64,000 nt of DNA from positions 558,001 to 622,000 of the forward strand of contig JAZGTH010000073.1 of the NCBI GenBank assembly GCA_036877525.1. The letters are read 5' to 3'. Below are positions 53,529 to 64,000 of this stretch, in pieces. Below the pieces are notes generated by a model. It was not told the DNA's origin and made no database searches. It saw only the letters and a list, made by a program, of their open reading frames with translations. This stretch comes from Chromobotia macracanthus. Lineage: Eukaryota > Chordata > Actinopteri > Cypriniformes > Botiidae. Each line of letters begins with the position of its first letter. The first letter of the stretch is position 1. The position numbers and the translations under genes were made by a program.

Positions 53529-54983
53529 TTAGTCCACCGCATTGGTGGTGCGAGAACAGCAGCTTTGACGGCGCAAAGATTCCAATAACCCCCTTTTTTT
53601 CCTACGTGTTGATTCTGAGCTGAGCTGAGATGTTGCTGTGTTCTGCCGTGAGAGCTTTGCTGCTATTCCTTTAGTCTCTTTAATCTGTAGCTCCAGATGT
53701 CTCTGAATTGCAATCCCAAGTTCCTCGGGGTCAACCGATGCTCCATACACTTCCCAGGTCATTCCTTCTGCATCCCATTTCACCTCCCTTACAGGAGACT
53801 TCTTACTCTTTGGCAGCGCTTTGCCACTCCCATTTATCTTCTCCTCAACCAGACATATTTCCGGGAACACATGCTGGGGTTGTTTCTCAGAGTCCTGACT
53901 CACTTGCACCCCTACATCTTTCAGTTCTTTTTGTAAAGTCATGGTTCCTGCATCTTTTGTGGTCCCTCCATCTTTCCACTGCTGCAGGTGGGTCCCAGTT
54001 GGGCGCACTGGACCGGGCCAAGAACAGTCGAGTTTGCAGCAGCGGAGCAGTCGCTTGCCATCCAATCCTGTCTCACTGACAGAGCTGATGAGTCGAGGAA
54101 GAGTAAGCAGGTTGCCTGCTGCCACTTGGCCCCTGTAGTTCTCCTCCATTTCTACTAAGTGTGGCAACAGCTGCACTGGGGCAGGAATGGGCTGTGGATG
54201 GCAGTATGCCGCAAATGTGTCCTCTATAGCTCCATGGTGAAGTAAGTTACAGCAAACAGCCTCTTCACATTTTGGACAGGTGGACTCTGGAATGACCTCA
54301 CTGGGCACTTGTATTTGAGCAGATGAGCTGACCTGAATGTATGCTTGTTGGGCTGGCTGAGTGGGGCTGCCTGTCCCGCTACTTCCAATTTTGGTGGACA
54401 TGGTAACCGTATTGCTTTGCTGAAGTGGCATGGCCTGTTTACACACTAAAGAAGGGAAGGATTGGGCACAAGCCTCCTGCTCCTTTATTGGACAGCAAAA
54501 TGCACCAGTTACACAATGTTGAGATAAAGCTGGGGCTTCTTTGAAAATCCGCAAGCTGTCAGAGTGGCTTCTCTGTATTGACAACAGATCTTTGTGGGGA
54601 TGCGAGACGTTCTCCCTGTGCACCATCAATGATCCTCCACATGCCTGTTCATTCTGATGTCTTATCACGTCTTCTGGCTGTAAATCCACACCATCAGACA
54701 CATGGGTGTTAGCAAGACAATGACGGCTTGTATGTTGTTGATCTGTCACATGGTCAGAGATGGTATTGCAGGTTTGTGCAGCAGTCAGACTGCTATTTGG
54801 AAGGACTTTTGGTAAGCATAATATTTCACTAGAGCTCTTTAGCAGTTCTTCAGGCTGGAGACAGACCTTCACCTCTGCTGGAATCGGGTCAGAGATGGTG
54901 CACTTAGTAGTGACAGCAGGATCCGAGGGAATTGTGCCCCCTGGTGGGAAAAGTTCTATCACAGGCTGCCCAGTCTCTGCCAT
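53529..54983 (-). CDS. gprin2: GPRIN-family protein (gprin2-like)
   Basis: A single coding exon gives 484 aa from MAETGQPVIELFPPGG; an in-frame Met exists 16 codons upstream, but an acceptor (TTAAGCAG at 54991) lies between, so the inner Met is chosen. The long middle is low-complexity and probably disordered, with a Cys-rich patch (STCPKCEEAVCC). Near the C-terminal third is KDAGTMTLQKELKDVGVQVS, like a GPRIN3 segment. Residues about 396-436 carry the family block VKWDAEGMTWEVYGASVDPE then ELGIAIQRHLELQIKE. The tail LRRQSCCSRTT has paired cysteines (475-476), a likely palmitoylation site. GPRIN proteins bind activated Go/i/z alpha subunits at the plasma membrane and promote neurite outgrowth (family knowledge). 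GPRIN2 is favoured over GPRIN3 by chromosome-10-like neighbours; sequence alone does not settle it. A CTCF-like motif lies inside the coding exon at 54934-54947. Confidence 0.85.
   Translation of the reverse strand: MAETGQPVIELFPPGGTIPSDPAVTTKCTISDPIPAEVKVCLQPEELLKSSSEILCLPKVLPNSSLTAAQTCNTISDHVTDQQHTSRHCLANTHVSDGVDLQPEDVIRHQNEQACGGSLMVHRENVSHPHKDLLSIQRSHSDSLRIFKEAPALSQHCVTGAFCCPIKEQEACAQSFPSLVCKQAMPLQQSNTVTMSTKIGSSGTGSPTQPAQQAYIQVSSSAQIQVPSEVIPESTCPKCEEAVCCNLLHHGAIEDTFAAYCHPQPIPAPVQLLPHLVEMEENYRGQVAAGNLLTLPRLISSVSETGLDGKRLLRCCKLDCSWPGPVRPTGTHLQQWKDGGTTKDAGTMTLQKELKDVGVQVSQDSEKQPQHVFPEICLVEEKINGSGKALPKSKKSPVREVKWDAEGMTWEVYGASVDPEELGIAIQRHLELQIKETKGIAAKLSRQNTATSQLSSESTRRKKRGLLESLRRQSCCSRTTNAVD
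54934..54947 (-). promoter_or_regulatory. CTCF-like motif inside the gprin coding exon
   Basis: The minus strand reads CCACCAGGGGGCAC, an exact match to the 14-position CTCF core consensus, encoding part of PPGGTI near the N-terminus. Confidence 0.5.
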
Positions 54984-56132
54984 CAGGTATCTGCTTAAGA
55001 TGAGAGGAAATGTTTTCATTGAATGAAACATGAGTTGGATTAATTGAACTATTTTACTGCTGCTCTAAAAGCAGTAGAAGTAAAAGCAAAAGTAGACAAA
55101 CCTTCATAGCTTTTAAGTAGATTAAGCCTGGATCAGTTAGTGATGAGTGCAACAGATGTTTGGAATCAAATGCTTGCTTATTTAAAACATGGGTAAATAG
55201 GATTATTGTATCCAATTTTTATCCTATAGAGCACTAGAACTACCAAGACTAATTCTCCATAGACACTAAAGGATATAATGCTCTACTTGTAATCTAATTA
55301 AAGATAAAGTGCGGTTGTGGCGCTTTTCATAAACCTTTGGAATTTCATTTGTTTTTGCATATCAGTCTAGGATGGTGGGGGTGGGGCAAGGATTAAGCAG
55401 GCAAAAATGTCTGGAAAACCTGTTTGGAAGCAAAGATTATTTTGTAGATGAGGTCATTATTTGAACCAGGATATAGTGCTTTAGCCTGGAAATTACAGAA
55501 TTTTTTTGTGCCTCACAGAAAGGATGTGCAACAGCTGTTTTTACCTACAGGAGTCTGAATCCCTCAGGGGTTGATCTCTCACTTGACAGTCTCTACAGTC
55601 TACATTCAATGTTGTTCATTAAAAACAAGACTTTTGGTACGTTTGATTTTCTTTGCAAATGCAGCTTTAGCACTGTGTCAGAATTTGCTTTAATGTTAAG
55701 AGATATGCAGCCTCTAATTACCAAGAGAGAAAATAGCATCTGTTCTACCAATGCAAAGTTCTATCCATGCAAATTGCATTAGATATTTACAGCCCTGAAT
55801 CAATTTAACTCTATAAATAATTCTAAAAGGCAGTTAGGCACAGTTAGTTTATAACTAGTCTCTTTAAATATATTTGTTAATTTATGATTAACCACCTCCT
55901 TCACAGATTCTATGCCGTACATGAAATTAATGTACTACTGTACTAAGAATTGTTCTATAATAGACCTAACAGTATTTATTCTTTTGAAGCCTCTATGCAT
56001 CCTTTGTCAATAAAGTTTAAAAATACCTGACAAGTGAGATCTCCGCCTTCTGCCTACACACACCCATCCACACACGCAAAACAGGACAAATAGTATCAGT
56101 GTTTACAAAACCAACAAGACATACCTACCTTG

Positions 56133-56273
56133 TGTCCCAGTCACAGCTAAAGCTTAAAATTCCTTTTGATCTTTGTCGGTTTTGCCTCGACTTTATCTGC
56201 CCAGTATCTCTTTAATGGTCTGTGGTGTCATCCCCAGTCTCCCAGGAGTGTGGCGTCAGTGCAGGTCCATATA
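56133..56273 (-). promoter_or_regulatory. Likely first exon and TATA promoter of gprin
   Basis: The minus strand carries TTTATATGG (about 56265-56273), and about 130 bp downstream a donor GGGACACAAG/GTAGGTATG at 56132. This fits a TATA promoter with a non-coding first exon spliced to 54990. A second minus-strand donor (ATGCAAG/GTAAGAAAA, near 58167) could mark an alternative first exon. Confidence 0.4.
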
Positions 56274-56463
56274 AAGTAAGAATCAGTAGGCAGGGTCTTA
56301 TTTCCACAGCCACTCCATCACACGTCACCCATCCTGGTCCTCTCCTTTAACATCCCCACTCCAACAGTGAAAAAAGATGGAGGGAGCATCGGGATTATGC
56401 TCCACTTCATCTGATTACAAAGCAGCCTCAGTCACATCTTCAAATCCCCGATCTGGAGAGCAT

Positions 56464-56464
56464 A

Positions 56465-56499
<35 letters not shown>

Positions 56500-56526
56500 A
56501 AGAAAGAAAGAAAGAAAGAGAGAGAA
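56464..56526. repeat. Compound microsatellite (TG)n(AG)n(AAAG)n
   Basis: Adjacent TG, AG and AAAG runs, visible directly, just upstream of the inferred gprin promoter. Confidence 0.95.
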
Positions 56527-56529
56527 ATG

Positions 56530-59500
56530 AGAAATGTGTGTAGCTGTGTTTGTGTGGGTGTTGTGGGGAAAGACTGTACATGTGATGTGGTGGAGGGCTG
56601 GAGAGAGGAGCTAAAGGAGATTGGATACAGAGAGGAGGAGGAGAATGTAGTAATGAAGAGGTGCAGTGGTGATCAAATTGTCAGTTGAGTTGTAGCCTTT
56701 TCATCCATCTGAAGGACAATAAAGAGAAACACAAGAATGAATGTAATGAAAAACGATGGCTGTAGCCAATTTATTTACTCAAATTGTTCTCTCTCTCTCT
56801 GTCACTTACTCACTGCCTCTCTCTCTCCCTTCTTCAAAATGCCCCTTGCCTTCTTTTATGCATAAGCATACACACAAACATGCAGTGGGATTTTACTCTC
56901 GTTCACCTCTTTCATTACAAAGAATTGCCACTCCCTCCCTAGGTCTCTCTGACTAACCATCATTCTTCCCCTGTTTCTATGGAAACAACATTTCTCAATG
57001 GGACTAGGATGATTCCTCTTTTTTCTGTGATACTGTGATATTACGTATATCTTTGTATGCACACACTAACAAGGAATCACCAGTCTGATGATTCCAGACA
57101 AAGTGCAATATAACATCTTATTTGTGACAGTGCAACAGGGTAAGTTAGAGACATTGTTGACAGGTGATAATTTGTAATGCTCTCCAATCTTTACTGTATA
57201 AACATATGGTCATAATCTAACTATATTATTGACAAGTTGTGCCAGAGGGTTTAGATGAAGTAAAAATACAATAATTATGTAACGTGTCTTTCTGTCTGTA
57301 TGTCTGTCCATCTGTCTACGCAAAGGTGGGGAGAATCTCAAAGAAAGCCATGACATCTGGAGAGCATGAGCCAGATGTACACAGATTAAATACAGAAAAT
57401 AGACCAAGGGTTTGTGCCAAAGAGATACAACAATCTCAAAGCAGCCAGCATCAATCAGCAGGTCTTTTCACGAGGATTGATGCTACATCTGTGTCAAAGA
57501 TGGCTGTAGCCTCTATTGATGTTCTTATTTTTCACTTTGATGGGCATAATAAAAAATCCAAAGAATCAGAAAAGAATCAGAACACCATTATACAGTAGGT
57601 CCAGCTGTAACAAAATAAGTGATTTGACTTTATTGTTAGAGTTTTCATTGTTAATAAGAAAACACAAGTGACCTAGAAAATGAAGGGCAGCAGGTAGGAG
57701 CAAGGGTAAGCAATAAAGCTGCATATAATAAGTAACTGCTAACACTAATTCAGTGACTGTGTATGAAAAGAATACCTAGTGATAATAATAAAAGACAAAG
57801 AGATTGAGATAATTACTTATTGATGGTCAAAATGTTTTTTTACTTTTACAAAACACTTCCATATACCTGAATTATACAGATACATGCATAGAAACCATAA
57901 GGAAATATTTTTAGGTAAACATATTTAACCTAACCTATATTTAATTGTTAGTAACTCTTTAACAGACTGAGTGTGTGATAACAAAAATCAAGCAAGACTT
58001 TTAGCTATTACTCAACAATTGGAGGAGAGGTAACACATTATAAAACCAATTTTTACAAAATGTGCACAGTAAAATGACTTTTCCTATTAAATCATTCCAT
58101 ATAAAATCTGTATTAGTTGTTTTGTATATTTTTGTATTTGTTTTAGGCTGGACACGATCATTTTCTTACCTTGCATAAGTGAGTCTCTGTGTCTCTGTCA
58201 GTCTCAGGTGTTCTTTAATGGAACTCTGAACTTTCTCTTATGAAAGACAGTGCTTCTGGCATGAATCATGGCTGTTCCAAAGGGCACTATTGTTGCTTCA
58301 TTCTCTCTTTCCTAAGGCAAAAAGTTTTTGTCCACTGCTCACATGCCTACCTGAACACCAGCCACACCCAGATTGCCCTGTTTACACTTTCATGCTGAGA
58401 AGCAGAAACCGACAATGCTCTGATGAAGTCCCTACAATGTAAAACATTTTTTGCTGCCTTCAATTTTTAGGTTTAATCAGATGGACTGGACTTTTTGGTG
58501 TTGAGTTGTTGCAACATACCAAAATGTTCAAATTGCTAAACTTACCTGCATGAGTTAAAATAATATAAAAACATATGTTGTCATAAGTTTTTTCACAGAA
58601 TAGAAAAAAGAATAGTTTTATTTATTTTGAACCACTTCAGGAGACACCTTAGCAAATAAAATATTAAATATTATAAATTTGGATGATAAATATGTCCCTC
58701 ATAAACGATGGAGGTACACAGTATCACGGTTTAGTTGTGTGCTGTTATTGTATGGCATGGAGAGATGGGCGTAGACCTGTTGTACCAAACTCCTGCAGAG
58801 ATTGCACATATGTTTCATTTGGCGGGGCTTCTGCAAAACATGTCTGTTTTTGTTTAATCCAAACATGTAAATAAACTTCATAAACAGTGTTTCTTCAGCT
58901 GTCATTAGAAACAACAGCCTGACTTGAGAAAAATTATCTGAATGTTTGTTTGTCTTTTTATTTGTCTTTAAAAATAAATAAATTAATAAACAAATTTAAA
59001 ATATTTAATTCCAGGACCATCCCATACTCATCAGCTAGTCTTCAGTGCATTACTGCTTAAACAATTAGTTGAAGCCTTGAAGGTGCTTAAATGACTAACA
59101 AAAATGAAGAATTCATTACATGAGCTTACCAACATATTAGGTTACCATGAATAACAAATAATTACGTTGTAGACATAAATTGGTATGAAATTTGATAGGC
59201 TATCCTAGTGAAGGAAAGCAATAATTACAATAATTATTAAACTAAAGATAATGGGATAAAGGTTTTTTATGGCAATTACTATGGCAAAAACTATGTCAAT
59301 TAGTTTGTCTATTGCAAACGTATTGCAAATTATTATAAACTAATAAACACATTCTGCAATGAGAGCTTCACTTTGCAGACTGGGTCGTAAGAACCTCTAT
59401 TTGGTCAAAGTAGTGTTCCAATTGTCTCCATCTAGTGGTCATATGAAAGACTGAGATTTTTTTACGGTTTTGGTTTAGTGAGCCATAAATTTTACATAAA

Positions 59501-61141
59501 TCAGTTGTTTGCTAACAAAAGTGCCAAAATGGTATCTACTATCTACTATTTTAAAGTGATCATAATTATACTTATATATTTAAAATAATACATTTTCTTA
59601 TTCTAAAGCTTGAATACTGTGGCAAGCCTTGAATAATATATTAAGGAATATCAGCAACCAGTCCACACAGACAGCATGAACAATATACAATATACATACC
59701 ATACATTATCTGCCATGCTTTCACTTTATTGCCAGAAACAAGCTGTTAAACCATACAATTTACACACAAAAATAGTCTATTTCTTTAAAAATATTATCCA
59801 TCCAACATTCATTAGTATAGCAGCAAGGCCTAATGGAAATGTGCTATATTTCAAGCTCTGAAAAGACTTTTAAAATCATGGTGGTGATCTTCAGTGCTGC
59901 ATTAAGCTGCATTTTAATTGGCCATGGTTGAATCCCATCAGAGCAGGAGCAACCTTCAGCTTGTATATCAGCTTTATACCAGAAAGGTCAGTCATTCTGT
60001 CTTACTGGGAAATACAGAGCTCACACAGTCAGACATGCTTGAAGCAAAACATTACTTTCCCTGACACAACAGTCACTAAATTAGCCCATTATGTCCCTTG
60101 TCTGAGGTATGGCCTTGACAATAATTGAGTAAACAATGAGTTTCTTAGGACATATATACATAGATGCAAGCACAACAGCAGCATTTACACAACACTTGCT
60201 AGATTGCTTTTCAAATGTAGACTTATGTTAGGAAGCTCAAGAACTCTTCTTGATATGTTTCCAGCTATTGCTATTACGATATGGAGATTGAGAAGAATTT
60301 TGTGCTAACTAGAAATAAATGATCAACATGATCAAAGAATCTGCATAAAAAGCCCTACACCACAAAAATATAGTAGTGAGGCCAGCTATGATATGAAAAT
60401 AGACATTACAAGTTACAATCCAAGACATATTTCCTCTTTTCTAACCAATATTTTTTTACATTCAACATTACATAACTTGAAATATATTGATTACGCAGTA
60501 TTAATGTGTCCTGATGGAAGAAATCAAAAGACTAATAAAATATTTGCACTATTCATATTAAAAGTGCAGTACTTTATACAAATCATGAAATTTTTGATGA
60601 ATTCATGTTCAGGGTTAGACAGTAAGCTCCTAAATACATACAGCAGTTTCGCTAGATCTAATGTTAACCCTTGGAACAACGGAAGTCCATAGACAGTATC
60701 ATTGCATTATTACTTGCATATTTGCATTTATGAAGTTACTTTTTACTGGATATTGTTGAATTTAGAGTTGTTCCTGTTTTAGTTGATCTTGAACTTGTTT
60801 TAGAGGGCTGCAGGTTCATTACTGATGTATGATGAATGGTACAGGCAGAATTCAATGTTTTTGTTGCTGTCTTCGAGTGTTCCTGATCTTGGGACAGCTG
60901 ACAGAAAATAAGATATTCTGTCAAGGACAAACTGACCTTTTTACAATAAATAATGAAATCCAAAATATTTTTAATGTGGGCTGGTAAACATGTATTGCTT
61001 TGGTTTGACTATCTGTGTAGCTAGATGGAGTAAGCATATATGTGTATTTGTATTTCATTATTTTTGTGGGGATGAGTGATCACTGTGCCAGAAGTCATCA
61101 ATGGTAAAGCTGTTGATATGATGTGTAATAATGTGTAAAGT
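56530..61141. other. Intergenic between gprin and the rap1gds1-like gene
   Basis: No supported exon. It holds a MITE fragment at 58436-58560, a possible alternative gprin first exon near 58168-58350, and an open frame of 104 codons (57284-57598, +) with no recognisable domain. The rap1gds1-like 3' UTR must occupy its right end; no signal stands out. Confidence 0.45.
58436..58560. mobile_element. MITE fragment related to 36639-36893
   Basis: Reads CAATGTAAAACATTTTTTGC then TGCCTTCAATTTTTAGGTTT, matching the left end and first interior part of the longer element. The right end is missing or too diverged. Confidence 0.55.
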
Positions 61142-64000
61142 CTAGCCAGTCTCTGAAAGAACAGCCATCACTGTGTCAGCCTGCTTAGCCAGCTTTGTGC
61201 TGGTGTGAGAGGACAGTTTGGACAGAGTGTCCCTCAGGTTAAGAGACACTATCTGCTCTCGTAACATGCCTGCAGGCGAGAAAGAGTAAGCCATATTTAA
61301 ATATAAAATATATTTGAACAAAATCACTTTAAAAGACCAGCAATGTACTTTGCTTTTATACATTTACTCTTGCAGTCATATTGACCAGCAGATGGTCACT
61401 GTTATAATGGTGCATTCTGAGAATTTCTGCATAATGTATGTTTTAGTTCTTTGTCACAATTTTTACAATGGCAAAACCCTAGAAAAGACTAAACTAGAGT
61501 GCTAAACTAGAGAGGACAAAGAGGAATTGAGACACATTCTATTCAGAATACAGCAATTGTAATAAGAGAATTTGATAATATTTTAAGTTGACTTCAGTTT
61601 TCCACAAGTTCTTTAGCCTTCATTACTGACCAGAGTTGGCAAGGCTGCAGATGAGGCCTAAAGCGCTGAATTTAACCTCCACAGCCACAACAGGATCATC
61701 TAGCATCTTCTGCAAGGTGGGCAGGAGGTCTGTATCCCGGAATGATTCCTGAACAGCCTCTGACAACAACACACATACATCGTCAGGAGTGCACAGGAGA
61801 TTTAAAAAGGTGCGTATGACCACACAAAAAAAGAGAGTACAGTAACAGGAAAATGACAGTGATGACAAAATGTCATAAAGAAACTGCATTAGGGAGGGAC
61901 AATGAGATTTTGAATTTTAAAAGAAAGTTCCAGGTTTGATACAAATAAGCTCTGTTGACAGCATTTGTGGTGTCATGTCAGTTACCATTGAAAATAATTA
62001 TCATTCATCTATCTGTTACAAAAAACGTTAACAGGCCAGTTTTTCACTCTAGTCTAGTACTAACATAAATCTTCTTGCATGATATATGAGTTGATATATG
62101 TTCATATAGTCTTACCAATGTCTATAGCAGAGGCAATGGCCAAAGCAACCAAAGCTTCATTCTGCATTATGACGTGCTCACTGGTTGCCATTGAGATGAG
62201 ATGTTGAACTCCATCTGCTTTAATGACAGTGTGGATGACTTCCTTTAGGGACAACAGAGGGGAACATTTTAGAGAAGTAAATGGGCTATGACTGCAGTTA
62301 TACTGCATAATGCATTACACAGTAGATCTGTGTGTGTCTCTGTAAAACTCACAGGGTTTCGGCTGTGTCGTATGAGAGCTGCTAAAAGGCGGTTGGCTTC
62401 ACCCCTGACACCAACGTGATCTTTAGCATCACACCACTCCATGACCCGTGCTAACAGAACTTCATCCTTCCCCAGTACTGAGGCTGCTTCCTCTGAGAGA
62501 GGAAATAAAACAGAAAAATGTACTTGAAATGGAGAGAGGAAATATGCCAAAAAAGTAAATAGAATAGAACAGAACAAACACAATAGAGATACTATGGCAG
62601 CACTTTATAGTCTGTTTACCCCTGTATTAAGTTACTCAGATCACCTTTGTCAAGTAAAATAGTCACTTTGAGTCTAGCCACTAATTTACTGCAACAAAGC
62701 TGTTGCAGGCCTTTTGACTGTATACCTAGGTGTCTAAGAGCTTACACTGAAATAACACACTTCAGTGAAGGGTTTAAAATTACAGCTTCTACATACCCTA
62801 TATTTGAATTGTTTAAAGTTGTAGAGGGAAAAAAATCATTTATCACTATAGTCAGTCATTTGGCAGGTAATTGTATAGTTTAGCAAAGCTCTTGTCTAAA
62901 AATTACAGCTTGGCTGTGTACTCCTCTTCAAATGCCAAATGAATGTCCTAATGCCAAATGCCAAATTAATGTTTTACTACCACTAGGACCATGGGCTAAA
63001 TAAAAACCCATATTCAGCAGTATACAATAGATGGTGTGTTTCACAAGAAAAAAAAATTATATTTGCTCGTGAAACACATTTACTTCATAATCTAAAAAGC
63101 TGAATAACTCACCTATCACTGAAAGTTTTTACCATAACCATTGTTGGATAAACTGCAAACTAGCCTTGTGCATCTGTGACCCAACAATACACACAAACGC
63201 TGTTTTCTTGACTCATCACCTTGGCCGTCCACCATCATACGCAAAGTGCCCAGCAGTTTGAATTGGACAGGGGGCATGTCAGAGCGCAGAAGTGTCCTGA
63301 TCCTCTCAGTGACCCCGTCCTCCAACATGCGCACCTTATTAGAGGCTACATGTGGAAAACAGAGAAACCAAGATGACAGATCTAATCACATACACACATA
63401 ACTCTTCTGAATAGACCATCAAAGATCAGCATCAACTTAGTGTTGGTTTGGTACCAAGGAAGTCTTGCTGGTTAGGCTTGTTAAGAAGCCTGTTAAAACA
63501 CCACCACATCATAACTGCCCTGAATGTAATATATGATGGTGATCAGCCATTCTGTATATTTTTTAAGGGAAACACTCCAAAATACAGAATATATTTACAC
63601 ATGGTTGCTTGATCATATTGAATTATATTGAAAAGAACAGAAAAATAGAACCTGGAATGGCAAGGTTTCTAAGTGCGCTGAGGCCAGCATGCTGTACAGA
63701 AACATCTCCCTCTGTTATATGCTGCTCCAGCAGATCCAGAATATGAGGAACAACCCCTAATTCCAACATCTTCACACAGTTGCTGTCTAAGAACAAAATG
63801 TAGTGAATACCTTCCATAGAAATCTGCACCATTTACAAGCATGAAAGTAAAAAAGCACATTAGCTACATCATCTTCTCACCATTTCTGGCAAAGTTAGCA
63901 ATGGCCAGAGCTCCTGACAACTGGAGCTCAGTGTTTGTTGACTGCAGCCAGGAGAGAACATCCTGATACACTGTCCCCTTCCCTTCTCCAAAACACTTTT
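61142..64000 (-). CDS. rap1gds1: Rap1 GTPase-GDP dissociation stimulator 1-like (SmgGDS), 3' part
   Basis: Eight coding exons of an armadillo-repeat protein, cut by the right edge: 63881-64000, 63652-63786, 63220-63345, 62353-62492, 62116-62242, 61631-61759 and 61142-61269 are joined with consistent phases; the exon count includes any split not seen at the edge, so seven are certain. Readable blocks: LQLSGALAIANFARNG, SVQHAGLSALRNLAIP, SDMPPVQFKLLGTLRMMVDG, VMEWCDAKDHVGVRGEANRL, TSEHVIMQNEALVALAIASA and VKFSALGLICSLANSG, ending KQADTVMAVLSETG. These align block for block with human RAP1GDS1 (for example MPPVQFKLLGTLRM, TSEHVIMQNEALVALA), but many other positions differ, so this may be a paralogue rather than the direct orthologue. 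SmgGDS is a cytosolic chaperone and exchange factor for prenylated or pre-prenylated Rho and Ras family GTPases such as RhoA and Rap1 (family knowledge). No stop or shift was seen. Confidence 0.9.

Noticed and set aside
53697..54138. Plus-strand open frames up to 123 codons
   Set aside because: Antisense shadows of the gprin coding exon.
57284..57598. 104-codon plus-strand frame between gprin and rap1gds1-like
   Set aside because: No recognised domain, no clear splice sites; kept only as a note.
1..64000. tRNA, rRNA, CRISPR, operon-type or phage features
   Set aside because: Nothing of the kind was seen; gene structure is eukaryotic throughout.

Overview
This window is vertebrate nuclear DNA, almost certainly from a ray-finned (teleost) fish and possibly an otophysan. 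It is AT-rich and intron-rich, carries the common teleost repeat tail (TCACTTTGGATAAAAG), and holds a Mix-type homeobox gene of the mxtx kind together with shadow-of-prion (sprn). Genes were read by joining exons at GT/AG sites with matching phases and by protein families recalled from memory; no database search was run. UTR ends and promoters are inference.

Layout. 1-19150 is gene-poor, with microsatellites, an old repeat tail and a few stretches that look like conserved non-coding sequence. 19159-25045 (+) is a decayed SH2D4-type SH2 adaptor gene (sh2d4b by position) with frameshifts, three in-frame stops and a mutated phosphotyrosine-binding arginine. 28872-34800 (-) is an intact tetraspanin of 270 aa with eight cysteines in its large loop (TspanC8 group, tspan14). 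37667-39830 (-) is a three-exon Mix-type paired-like homeobox gene of 321 aa with a TATA box. 43624-46219 (-) is a four-exon, 268-aa ELOVL6-type fatty acid elongase. 47189-48820 (+) is a decayed mtg1 (mitochondrial ribosome GTPase). 50011-51720 (-) is sprn (Shadoo, 133 aa). 53529-56290 (-) is a GPRIN-family gene (gprin2-like, 484 aa). 61142-64000 (-) holds the last eight coding exons of a rap1gds1 (SmgGDS)-like armadillo-repeat gene that runs off the right edge.

Context. The two dead genes lie beside their usual neighbours. In human, SH2D4B is next to TSPAN14 (10q23) and MTG1 is next to SPRN (10q26). GPRIN2 and ELOVL3 are also on human chromosome 10, while RAP1GDS1, TSPAN5, GPRIN3 and ELOVL6 lie on 4q. 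The window therefore looks like the chromosome-10-like member of an ancient duplicated block, and the rap1gds1-like gene may be the partner copy that human chromosome 10 lacks. All intact genes are on the minus strand and both plus-strand genes are dead. mtg1 is normally a single-copy housekeeping gene, so its fairly fresh death here suggests an intact copy elsewhere, for example in a genome with a recent duplication. The genes do not form one pathway.
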